Of a stretch of DNA of 64,000 nucleotides, positions 32,401-45,200 are shown in pieces (positions within the stretch are counted from its first letter, which is position 1; every line of letters starts with the position of its first letter). The position numbers and the translations under genes are program-made. This DNA comes from Litsea cubeba. Taxonomy: Eukaryota > Streptophyta > Magnoliopsida > Laurales > Lauraceae. The DNA lies in the NCBI GenBank assembly GCA_012931725.1, contig CM022944.1, positions 107,866,003-107,930,002 of the forward strand, given 5' to 3'. The notes below the pieces were generated by a model, which did no database searches, had not been told where the DNA came from, and was given only the letters and a program-made list of their open reading frames with translations.

Positions 32401-35400
32401 AAAGAGGATTTTTGTCGCATGTTATCTGAATTTTATCTTAGGGGGAAGCTGAACAGAGAGCTTAATGCTACCTTCTTGTGCCTTATTCCAAAAGTGTTGG
32501 GAAGTCCCACATCCCACATCGCCCAAATCCCGAGATGGTAGGCTTCATATACCTGTTTGGGCCTTCCACCTATCAGCTTAAGCTGTTGGGTTGGTACATG
32601 GCTTCTTACATGGTATCGGAGTGGGTTTCGATCCCGTCGTTCTTGTGTAGCCCACGTGGCTTGCCCGTTCACGAAATCCGAGGGGGAGTGTTGGGAAGTC
32701 CCACATCCTACGTTGCCCAAGTCCCGAGTTGGATAGGGCTTCATATATTTGTTTGGGCCTTCCACCTATCAGCTTAAGCTTTTGGGTTGGTACATGGCTT
32801 CTTACAAGAAGTTCCAAATCCGGTGGCGTTGAAGGATTTTAGACCCATTAGCTTGGTGGGATGCATCTACAAATTGTTGTCTGAGATTTTGGCTAATAGG
32901 TTGAGAAATCATAAGCCTGGCTTAGGGAGCTTTTCTTCTTAATAGGTAAATACTAGATGGCATCCTTATTTCAAATGAACTCATAGACTCGAGGAAGAGA
33001 GAAAATATGGGAGGAGCCATTTTTAAAATTGATTTGGAGAAGGCTTACGATCATGTGGACTGGAATTTTGTTGATTATATGTTGGGCATATTTGGATTTG
33101 GTGATAGGTGGAAAGGGTGGATCAAAGAGTGCATTTCCTCATCCTTTTCAGTTTCTAGTGAATTGTTCACCTACTCGGGTTTTTCGGGCTTCGAGAGGAC
33201 TTAGACAGGGTAGTCCGTTATCCTACTTCCTGTTCACTATTGTGAAAGAAGCTTTGGGAGCTCTTTTTAACAAAGCAAAAGACATTGGTTTGATTGGTGG
33301 CTTTGAAGCTCGTGTGGGTGGGTTGGGGGGGGGGGGGGGGGGGGTACTCATCTTCAGTTTGCTGATGACACGATTCTTTTTACTTCTACAAGGTGGGAGG
33401 AAGTTGCAAATTTGAAGCGGATTTTAAGATGTTTTCAGATGGTGTCGGGATTAAAGATAAATCTATCCAAAAGTTCCTTTGTGGGGGTGGGAGCTTCAGA
33501 GGGGAGCATTCAGATATTGGCAGATAGATTGCATTGCAAAAAAGGTACACTCCCTGTTCAATATCTTGGTTTACCTATTGGAGTGAACCGAAGGTCAGTT
33601 TTGATGTGGGATTTAGTGGTGGAAAAGTTTGAGAAGAAATTATCCACTTGGAAGAGACAATACCTTTCTTTTGGAGGAAGAATCACCCTTATAAAATCTT
33701 CTTTATCCAATCTCCCAGTTTATTACATGTCACTATTTAGGATGCCTTCAGTAGTGATTAAGAAGTTGGACCGGATTCGGAAGAATTTTTTATGGGATGG
33801 GGATAAAGAGAATGAGCAGATGCACTTGATGAAGTGGGTAAGGTGATCAAGCCGAGGCAGGAGGTTTCGGGTTGGGGAATTTGGTGTTGAAAAACTAGTC
33901 TTTATTGGCTAAATGGTGGTGGAGATATGGGAATGAGAATGAGGCTTTGTTGAGAAGGGTTATTTTTTCTAAATACGGGGAGGGTGCATGGGGTTAGGTT
34001 CCCAAAAAAGTCCCTAGATATAGGTTATCAGTTCTTTGAGCTGTCATCTATAGTTTGGGGATGTATCAAATGTTAGGGGGGAGGTTATTGATAAGGGGTT
34101 GGGTTTCATTGTGGGGGATGGGACAAGTGTTCGTTTTTGGCTTGATAATTGGGTGGGAGTGGGTCCTTTATGCATTTTGTTTCCTAGAGTATTTAAAGTT
34201 GTGTCTAACAAAGAGTCTTCAGTTAAAGAGTGTTATGTCTGGGATAAGGATGTTCTATCTTGGGATGTTAGCGTTAGGAGGGCTTTGTGTCAATTGGAGT
34301 CGGTTGAGTCGTCTCGCTAATGTCTTTTTTTATGCATGAATTAAGTTGACTGTAGTATATGGAAGCTTGATTCATTGGGTCCGTTCTCCTCAAGGTCCTT
34401 TTATAGGGAGTTGGAACATATTTATGGGGTTCGCCTCCTTGTGCATCAGTTTGGTTGGGTTTTGCTTGGTAGTTGTTTGTGTAGTTTCCTATCACCAATT
34501 GGCTTTGGGATTACTGGCTCGCAATTTTATCATGGTATTAGAGCCAGAGGTCTTGAGTTCGAAACCATGCAGGATAAAAATGCCCCATGCCGCGTTGTGT
34601 TTTTGTGCGGGCACAAGTGCGCAGGGCAAGAAGGCACCTTGCCTCATTATAGTCTTATGCGGGCGTGTGCTTCGGATCCGGGTGGTATCCCGTTCGCGGG
34701 GCTGGGGCGAGGGGTGGTGGGGGTTGTTAAGTAGTTGTTTGTGTAGTTTCCTATCACCAATTGGTTTTGGGATTACTTGCTAGCAACTTATCATAACTCC
34801 CCTGAGAGAGTGGAGGCTTTTTGTTGGGTGGTTGTAGCGGGCAAGATATCGACAACCGATATGTTAAGAAGAAGAGGGGCGGTGTCAAAGTCCATTTCAG
34901 ACGTGTGCTGCCTTTGTGGGAGGGAGATCGAGTCCATAGATCATTTGTTCATTCATTGTGATATATCTTCATTTATTTGGATGTACTTTCTCAAAGAATG
35001 CGGTGTGGATTGATGTTTTCTAGGATCTCTAGCCTCGCCGTTTGAAGCTTGGAATGGGTCTCCATTGGCTAGAAATGGTAGGTTTTTATGGAGGATCATT
35101 CCTTTCTCCATTCTTTGGTTAATTTAGAAGGAGAGAAATGACAAAATTTTTAATAGAAAAGAATCGTCTCGGGAGGTTCTACTGTCATCTGTGCTTTTGA
35201 GGGTCGCCAAATGGGCATGCGTTAGAAAGGAATTATCAGACATTAAGATTGATAACATCGTGCAAAGTTGGGAAGCTTTTTGAAGATGGGGGTCATTAAG
35301 AAGAAAAGGATAGTCTCTTGATGCTTTCCACCGGTAGGAACTCTAAAATTCAATGTGGATGGAGCTGCAAAAGGAAAACCGGGTTTGGCTGGCATCGAAG

Positions 35401-38400
35401 GTGTTCTAAGAAATCATAAAGGGGAGATTTTCTATATGTTTTCTAAACATGTTGGGATCAAAGATTATAATAAAGCAGAAGTTTTGGCGATATTGGAGGC
35501 TCTTCGCATTTATCGATCCTCTTATCACCAATCATTTTTTGTGGATAGTAACTGACTCAGCTAATGCCATAGCTTGGATGAAATCTTTTAGAGGTCCATG
35601 GAAAATGCAATTTTTATTTAACGAAATTAGCTCTCTAGTATCTGGGATGCAAATATTGTTTCAGTATGTGTGTAGATCTGTAAATGGAATTGCAGATTGT
35701 TTGGCCAAGCAAGGGGTAGATCGTTCTTGTAATCTAAGTGCCTTTGTACTGTAGTGGTTGGTGGTTGTAATATATCTGTTATACTGGGTCACCAATGAGT
35801 TATGTTTGTTCAATGTAGTCTTATCTGTGTTGTCGTTTTCTCCTTATTAATAAAATGTTAATGTTGTTGGAATTTGAGATGACTTGAGAAGTCTTTTGAT
35901 GAATTGAAGAATATAATATCTCAAGTATTGATATGAGTTGGAATTATTGTCAACACATTGTCACAAGCATGATGATAGTAGGCTAGTGTTGATAGAGCTG
36001 AAAAAAAGAAACAGAATTGAAACTGTCAGGAATTCAGATTTCCTGAAGCAGAGCACTCGGTCGACCGGGCTCTTCATGCGGTCGACCGAGCAAGAAGAAA
36101 CCTGCAGAAAACAGATTCAGGTAGCTCCCAGTTATTTTCGTGACACAGTGTGTCTTCGGTCGACCGAGACCTCAGGATGTCGACCGAGCTCGAAAGTTGT
36201 CTATTTTCAGACAGTGTCTTCGGTCGACCGAGCAAGCAAGGATGTCGACCGAGCACGGGAACCAGAGTTGCGCAGAATTAGAAGTTTTGCACGAAAATTC
36301 AGCACTCTTATCTAATTTGTTTGGGACTCTTTCTAAACGAATTGTAGCCCGTTTTGAATACAATTAAGGGTTATCAAAACCTATATAAAGGCATGTATGG
36401 GTCGTTCTAAAGATACACCAGAAGAGAGAAAGAATAGAGAAGAGTTTTAGAGAGTTCTTGAGAGAAAGAAGAAGCTGCTGGTGTGTGTTGCTGTGTGCTG
36501 ATGTGGTGACGTTTTCTACAGCAATTGTGGACGAGATTATGCTCTTGAAGATGGTGATTCGTCCATGAGTTAAGTGTCTCTCTGTTTATGCTTTAATTTC
36601 AATTTGTAAGGGATTGAGAGAGAGAGAATTGTAGAGGGGAAGGGCTGTAGACAGAGTTTGATCTTCTATTCTGTTTTTACATCAAGTTGGTGCTTGATGT
36701 CTGGGGTTTGGTGATCCTATCTGTTGGTGCAGATAAATTGTAAAGGGAGTCGGTGCTTCCTAGATAGTTGGTGCTATCTGAAACTAAGGGTTGGTGCTCT
36801 TTGTCGTTGGTGCGACTAAATAAGATTCAGATCTGTCCCGGATTGGTGTTCGGACAGTCTTTGAACCGTGGACGTAGCCTTTCGGTGAACCACGTTAAAT
36901 CTGGTGTCATTGTGTGATTTGACTTGTTTTGTTGTTGAATTGGACCTGTTTTTAGAAATCACTGATTCACCCCCCCCTCTCAGTGATCGCGATATCCAAC
37001 AAATGTTACCGATACAAAAAGAAAAAGAAAAAAGAAAAAAACAAAACAAAACAGAAAAACCTTTGGCTCTTTCAAACTGATCCATAAACCTTTCAGCGAG
37101 CCAATTAAAGCAAATCATGTCTGCCATTGTCCATAGTTGTGAGCTGATCCTCATCACGACTCTTTGTCGTTAAAGTTGACTAGCCCTGCTAAGTCATAAA
37201 GGTCATAGAAGAGCAATCGCGTTTTTTCTTTTGAGATTCAGAGCACCGAGACTTGAAGAGAGGGTTTCTCACTTTCTCCCCAACGAAGGTGAACAGAGAT
37301 GAACGAGAGAAAGTGGATGGGTTGATCCCCCTTGACAATCCTAATCTAGGTCTTTTTTATATAAATGACTAAGATGTCCTCAAAACAGGGGTATTATTGG
37401 TGTGGAAAAAACCTAAGTACTAAATGGTTCCTTTTGGCATGCGTTTTTCGTGATTTCAGGCAAAAAAGGCCTGTTTCAGCTGAAAGAATTTTTTTATTTA
37501 TGCCAAAAAAATGATGATAAGGACTGAAAAAAATTCTGAATACTTTGATTTGGCCGAATGAGGGAAATGAAACAAAATTGAATCTTAGCTTCATCTTTTC
37601 CTTGGTTCAAAGCAAGCTTAGGCATGAGGCCTCTGATGCACGTCTTCTGGGCGAGTGCCAACCTGAATCCTGGATGAGAGCCATTGCAGGTGTGCAAGGG
37701 GTTGATCATCGCTATTGGTTAGAGTAGAATCTAATCTCCTTATTTATTTTCTATTGGTTCTCACAAGTCACATCGTACTGAATTTGTACGCCTATTTCGC
37801 AGCAGACATTCACAGATCTGGTCATTTTGGGAATGAAATGCTTCCATGGCAAGCCGCTCAACCGGTTTGGTACCTTATCTTGGGTTTGACTGCATGTGCA
37901 CCTAAATGATTCAGCTGTGGCCGTCCAACTAAATGGTGCCATCACCTTTGTTTACAATCCATCTAAGATATAGAAGTGTGGTGCAAGTAATCTTGCTGAC
38001 TTCTTGAACTCATTTCAGAGAGTCATTAATCTACTTGTAACCCTTTTAAAAAAAAAATCCAAGAAGTGCAACCTATTCGAGGATTTGGCGCAACATTGAT
38101 TGGAATGGCGAAACATAATTCATGTAGTTGACTCCAACATGGTTGGGATAGAGATGATGATGATGATGATCTTTAATATGACCATATGTTGGTACGTAGT
38201 TGTGCATTTTGTGCTAGAAGATATTTTGAATAAGAGTCAAGGCATAGGTGGTATTTTGTGCAACTAGGAAGGTCAGACTTTGCTCTCGTTTTCTCTCTCT
38301 TGGCGTTAAAGATTCCAATGAAGTAGAGATTTTGCTTTTCTGGAAGCTTTGAGAATGTCCTCACAAGATTTTCTGGATTCGTTTGTAGTGGAATGTGGAA

Positions 38401-39180
38401 CTTTTAATGCAGTTTCTTGGGGTTTCCACTGAAACATGTAGGCTTGAATATTTCAACTCCTCCTCAATGAGATTAAGGCCTTGTTATCTCATATCCAATT
38501 AGAAGTTCAGCATGTTCGTTGATTGGCAAATGAGATGGCGGATAGTTTGGCTAAGGAGCGTTAATCTCAGAGTCTCTTAGTTGATCTTTGTTGTTGTTAG
38601 TTTTGGGTTGCCGACTGTGTTGTTTCTGGTTATGTTGGGTTGTAGGCTTTTTGGAGGATGTGATGTATTTAGTGCTCTTATTCCATTTTTCTTCTTGTTG
38701 TCTCCTGCTTTAGAATCTTGTGTTTCCATTTAGAATAAAATTTACTGTTACTGCTAAAAAAATTCATGGTTGAGCATGTTAAAATCTTCAAGGTTCTACG
38801 TCTGATTAGTCCTTGTAATCACATTAGATATATTGGGTGGGATCATATTGATCTGAGCCAGTCTGGGACAGCCTAAATCAGTCTGGATTAATCCACTTCT
38901 GTACTAATAGGTTTATCTTTTTTTTTTTTTTTTATAATTTTCATCAGAAAGAGGGTTGTTCTGATTCTTCCGACACTACTTTGTTGTTTGAGTCTCAGAG
39001 GCAGCCTTTCAACTGCGTAAGATTGATGATTCGTTGAGAGAGGAGGCTGACAATCTTCATAAGGTGATTGATATTCTTCACATGAAGCATAAAGAGTATG
39101 CAGATGAGATGCAGAAGTATTTTGAGAGCCATTCAAGAGATCAGTCCGAGATTAAATGTCTTACAGGTCTCAAAATTTAG

Positions 39181-39250
<70 letters not shown>

Positions 39251-42200
39251 ATTGGATTACTATTCACATACACTTTTATCCATACCCAAATCTTAAACCG
39301 TCTAGAAGGTCCTGCATGTCATTTTAGTCATGCTATATTCACATGAATCTTAACTTCACCGGCTGGTGTGCCATGGTTTCTTTTCTTTTTTATGCCATTT
39401 AGGAGAGCTTGAAGAAAGCATGACAGAGCTTGAGGAAAGTCGGCGGAAGTTGGTCAATTTGAAAATGCAGAAAGATGGAGCAGCTGATGTTCATATTTCA
39501 GTATTAAGTGCCGTAAATGGTGTCAGTTCACCAGACAAGTCTGCTGATAGAACAATGGGGTTTCGGGAACTGAAGGAGTCAGTTGAGGAGGCTAAGGTTT
39601 ATTTGCAGTTGTCTTTTCTTTGTCCAAATGCAATGCATTTCCATACAGAATTTTTTTTGCTGCTAGTTGATTATTTATGTTCTCCAACAAATTGCATAGA
39701 TGCTGGCAGCCACCCGTCTTTCTGAGCTTGAGGGAGCACAGGAAGACACTCTAATCCTTTCAAAACAAATGCAAAAGCTCCAGGTTGATTAATTTTGTAA
39801 ATCTGTGTAGTCTAGGACCCAGGTTTCATTTTGATCTAAGTTCCGAGTTGCATTTTCCACTCATTTGTGAATTGTCTTGTAGAATGAAATGGAGAATGAC
39901 AAATTTGTAGTCTTGTCAAAACCTTACTCTTTACTAAGTGATCAGCTCCAACGTTTGAATGCTGAACTGGAGCGATACAGGGGGTTGTCAGATTCTTTGC
40001 AGGTAAAATTCTGTTTTTCCAGTTCATTTATACACTACAGTCTACAGTACATTTTGATGTTACCAAATCCCAATCAGTTTTTAGATCTTGGTAGAACATA
40101 CATTTATCCTTTCTTCTGTGTTGGATTTCATAGAAATTGAATTTGAATTACATAGGCTACTGTTTTCCCAACTTTTATGCCCTAAATAAATATCAGCATT
40201 TGGATCTGATTGAGTTTTTTTTTTTTTTTAAATTGTTTACGCTGATTACGAGGGGGGTGGAAAAGGCCCATAAACAGTAATATGTTTTTCAATGTTAACA
40301 CTGATCAAATGCATAATGGGGTAACCATCTGTTCCTGAATTATTCAAACCATATTCCATTTCGGGTACATAAAAGCACACCCTTAGTTGCTGCTTTATTG
40401 TTTTTCCACAGATTTATCCTTACAATGCTCATTTGCAGGTTGAGAGGAACTATGTTCTGCGAAGGGAGAAGGAATTGAGCATGAAAGTAGAATCAGCACG
40501 TTCTGTTAGAAGTGCTGTTGGCGATGCTGAGGTTAAGATAGAAGGGTTAAAGCTTCAGTTGCAGAAGTGTATTTTTGAAAGGAATGATCTAGAGGTCAAA
40601 TTGGTAGAAGCTGAGCAAGATTCAGGTAAAAATACTTATTTTTTGTAAGGTGAAACCTAGGAACTAATGTTAATTATGACGCTTGTTTATTGATCACCCA
40701 ATTTCTAAAGGTTCTTAGGCATTTCAGGGAGACAAGATATTAAAGCAGAGTTCCATGTCATGGCTTCAGCTTTGTCTAAAGAAATGGAAATGATGGAATT
40801 GCAGTTGAATCGGTTTAAGGAGTTGGCTCATGAGGCTCTCTCTTTACACGGAGAAGAACATTTTCTGAAAGCGTTACTAGATACAAAGGTTTTGTCTGTG
40901 CACCTTTCCCACCATTTTTTTTCACCCCTCTATTGAAGCGTTCAATGCCTTTGTTTCCTCTCGTATATATTTAATTTTCATTTTTAGACTTGCACGATAT
41001 TACTAATATCGGAACGCCAATCCTCCTTGCCATTGTTCTGTTTAAAGTTTTCCTTTTCTACGTTGTTATCTTTCTACCTCTGTTGTATGAGTATGAGTAC
41101 GTCTCGGGACCAATACCGGTATGTGTTGTCTTATTCAGAAAATTCCAGAATTTAGGATTCGTGGATTTGGAACAATATGCAAATAAATTTAAATAAATGT
41201 TTACTTCCAGTTAAATTTTATATGTAAAAGAAACATTGATAAAAATGATTTACAAACCGTATTCTTAAGAAACAATCAATAGGCATTTCAATATTCAAAA
41301 GAAAGAAAAATGTAATAATATTCTATCAACTTAAAAATATTTAAAACATAAAAAAACCCTAGATGAAATCTCGGCCATAGATCCAATCTCTCATTAATGG
41401 AAATCCTAATCACTAGAAACCCTATATACATAAAACAATCCTAAAACAACTAAAAAATAGTTAAAATGTTGATGCAGGATCAAGTTGCCCAGTCAATGAT
41501 GATTATATATTAGATAAACCCCTAACATATTTAGAGAAATTGGATTTTATCAAATGGAGTTATTTTTCATTCTTCTAAGGGCCTGATTAGGTTGATTGGG
41601 TATATTAAATTGGAGATCGAGATGGGCCCAAAATAAATGTCAAATGTTATAACCTATGATGCATGGATACGGCAAGGACACGCCATAGACGCGGCAGGGA
41701 CATGGATTTTACACATAAAAAGTGTAGTATCGGATAAGATACGACACGAGACATTGCCCATTTTGAAGTATCCGTGCATCATAGGTTAAAACGAAGGTTC
41801 TGACATTAAAAGATAATTGAATTAGATTTTTATAGCCTAAATAGACCCAGCAGGTTGCCAAACTTTCTGAACAGGTTCTAAATCGGGACTAGTCCAGCAG
41901 AAAGTGGCACCAGTGGTTGCCCAGATTTGGTAACCAGATGTCAACCTGTGGTTGGTCCCACAGTTCCTCCACGTGGGGCTCACAACCCTCTTTCTCCAGG
42001 TTGTGCAAGTGTTTGGCGAGAGAAACTTGTTTATTATTTCAAGAAATTTATTCTGTTTTAAACATATTTTGAGTTGTAGGTCTCTTTAATTAGGAGTTGC
42101 TCTGGTTAAGATGGGGTTAAGAGGCCAGTCTCACAGGGACATCTAGTGGGGTCCACATTCCCTATGAGATTTTTCTGCTAAAATGTGTAGAGACTTCCTC

Positions 42201-45200
42201 TCTTCTTTCTTACAGTTTCTATGAGGTGTTGCTTTCCTATTCTGGGATGTATTAGGATTAAATTTTATTTGCTTGATGGATGAATAGATATGATATAAAT
42301 CTAGGTTTTTTAGAGTTTTGAGCTTCAGTTAAATTGAATATATGGGATGCCCAACCCTATCTTAGTTATTTCTCATATATTCTTAGTCAAGGTTGCAAAT
42401 ACTGGGCTTTTATCTCTTCTTCTCCTGGGTTGAGTGCTCTTACCTCGGGGTAGAGATACGGTTCACTGGAACTCGCAGTCAGCTGAAAGCGAACTCTTGC
42501 TCTTCTCGGTGCTTTGGTGTAGTTTTTCTGTTAATGAAGACAATTGGGTTTGGGTTCACAACCAGTCAGGATTTGGCTCCCTTGGCTGAGTTAAATGTTT
42601 GCTGGAACACCCAGAAAAACTTGAAAAAATTGGCTTTGGGCCCACGTGGGCCACCATCTAATCAGATAGACACTGGTATGGTATCACTTTGTACATTGAT
42701 GGGCAACCAAGGGTGTTAAGGCATGTCATGGGTTTGGGCCTATTAAGGTCCATTTGAGTGAAGCCCAAAAACAACATATCTCTCTTTATTTTTTGAACTG
42801 TCTATGAAGTGTTTGTTTGATATGGTTCCCCTGGGCCTCCACTTAGATATTAACCATCTAAAATTTAGACCTGCCTTTATGGATCTCTTCATGCTATTGT
42901 ACGGTTCCATAAACCTCTTGACGAGCCAATAATGCAATCATATTGACCATCATCCATAGATTCAAGCTCATCTGCATCAGTTATATTGTGTTCTATCAAG
43001 ATTTTGATTTATTAGAAACCCCCAACGTTTTGGCCAATCAAGAAGCAACATATGCACAAAATGGATGTAACAAAGATGAGAATGTTTAGGTGGATGTGTG
43101 GTAAAACTAGGAAGGATAAAATTAGAAATGAGTGGCTTTCGAGAGCATTTAGGGGTAGCAATGATAGGTGATAAAATTAGAGAAATACGTTTAAGATGGT
43201 TTGGGTACGTTCAGTGTAGGCCAGCAACGGCGCCGGTAAGGAAAAGTTTGGCTATGAAGGTTGATGGCCGGTAAGGAAAAGTATTGGGGCCGCCTCCAGA
43301 TCCCTTTGTCATTCGGGAATAGAAAGAATGGAGTAAAAACTCGCTTCATGGAAGGCCAACTATCTGTACCTTGGTGGTAGAATTACTCTAATCAAAGCAG
43401 CACTGGCTAATCCTCCTATAAATTTCATTTCTTTATATAAGTTCCCGACGGAGGTGATTAAGTGCATTGAGAAATTACAATGGGATTTCCTATGGCATGG
43501 AAAGGAGAACAAAAAGAAGTTCCACCTGATTAAATGGTCTCAAGTTTGCAAGCCAAAGCACGAGGGCGGCCTGGGCATTAGACCTTTGAAGAAGATGAGC
43601 TTGGCTCTATTGGGCAAATGGCTATGGAGATTTGGTGAAGATGCAAGGTTTATTGGAAGCAATTTCTCTCCTTTAAGTATGACATTTCTAGGGAAGGTTG
43701 GTTAGTGCACGGTCCTTCTCCTCCTGCTCCCATATTTGCAAAGGTATTCTTGCTGCCAAGGATTTATTTATGAAGCAGGTGAGGTTTCGAGTGGGGAAAG
43801 GCGACGAAATCTTTTTCTGGACTGATCATTGAGTGGGAGATGTTCCCATGGCGATCTCCTTTCCTGAGCTTTTCAATTGTGCTAGCAACAAGTATGCCAA
43901 AGTCATAGATTATGTGGAAAGGAGAGGTGATTCCATTGTGTGGGGGCCAATGTTTAGAAGAAACTTAAATGAAGTGGAGAAGGCCAATTCTGTTCTTTGT
44001 TGACATCTATTGCCAATGTCTTCTTTCCAATTAATGGGAGAGATAGAGGAATATGGACGGCTACAAACGATGGCATGTTCTCGGTGGCTTCTTTCTTTAC
44101 ATCTATGCATAGAGATGTGGTGGTCATTGACATAAATTGGGCCACACAGTGAACTATGAAAGCTACTTCTCGGGTCATTGCTTTTGGTTGGTCTGCGCTT
44201 CAGGGGGGCATTCTAACGATGGAGTGATGGACAACTTAAAGAGGCCGGCGGGTGGTTATTGTTAATGCTTGCCCCATGTGCCTTGCAAATGAGGAGCCAA
44301 TTGACCAGTTGTTGCTTAATTGTAGAGTGGCTCAATGCCTATGTTAAGCGATCTTGGGGTGTTTCCTTTACTGCAGCCCCCTTCCTAATACGCTTAGTGC
44401 TTTGTTTTGAGGTTTGGAGGCTAGGGGTTGGACTGAAGAGAGGTAGGACAATGTGGAAACTTGCATTTTTGGCAGCTATCTGAACTACATGGAAAGAGAG
44501 GAATGGAAGATGCTTTGAAGGAAAATTTTCTGATGACCCAGTGCTACGAGAGAAAGTCAAGTTGCTAGTGGCGCACTGGGTTACCCCACTGCTTCCTTTC
44601 AAGGGTATCTTGGTGAATTCCATCGTTAACAATTGGAAAGAGGTCGCTTTTTCACATCCTCACTGTCCGTGTTTCTCGCCTAGATGGTGCCCCCCCTCCT
44701 CCAGGTTCGTTGAGGCTCAATTTTGATGGAAGTGCCTTGGGCAACCTGGGTAGGTTAGGTGTTGGGGGTGTTATCAGAAATGCAGACGGTATCATCCTTC
44801 TCTCTTATTTGGGTCCAGTGGGATTCAGCTCCTTCAACAAGGCTGAATTGTTGGCTTTGAACATTGGCCTGCACGAAGCTTCACGTCTGAATCCTCAAAA
44901 GAATATTGGTTGAAGGTGACTCGGCTTGCATCATTCAGTGGGCTGTTAACCCTGCTACTGCTCCTTGGTACCTGGCAGATATATAATCGAAGAGATGGCT
45001 CAAAAGGAAATGGAGTTGAATATTTCCTTCTCCCATATTAAATGTTCGGCGAATGCAGAAGCAAACAAATTGGCTAAAGAAGGAGTTTCTAAGCCTTCTT
45101 TGATAGTTTCTCTAGGTTAATCTATGTCTTCCCTCTTTTGGGGCTGGTGGCCGCATTTTTGGGGCTTTGGTCCTTCTACTTTTGGTTCTTTCTTTCCCCC

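Larger units (their letters stand above)
29870..37061 (+). mobile_element. L1-type LINE, nearly full length but broken
   Basis: ORF1, endonuclease, reverse transcriptase, zf-RVT and RNase H are all present in order on the plus strand, with frame breaks throughout. The element is interrupted by two TRIM elements (32495-32806 and 34463-34793) and by a Copia solo LTR (35865-37001). Its 3' end, an A-rich tail of AAAAAG/AAAAC units (37013-37056), lies beyond the solo LTR. No target-site duplication was found. The terminal RNase H domain is a feature of many plant L1-like elements. Confidence 0.85.
23705..37160 (-). repeat. Family Y 5' LTR expanded by nested insertions
   Basis: Pieces homologous to one LTR lie at 23705-23819, 28487-28718, 29366-29840 and 37062-37160, in the order seen in copy 1 (19490-20160). 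Between them sit a Gypsy element (23820-28486), a Mutator-like MITE (28719-29365) and a LINE (about 29870-37061). The joined pieces would be about 1 kb. The assignment rests on words shared by eye, so the piece boundaries carry tens of bases of uncertainty. Confidence 0.55.

Noticed and set aside
38160..38172. GATGATGAT run as an independent microsatellite
   Set aside because: It is the 3' tail of the RTE LINE fragment, as in the other two RTE copies.
39098..39346. Open frame with a long Leu-Ser repeat
   Set aside because: It is the translation of the CT microsatellite, out of frame with HUB2 exon D.
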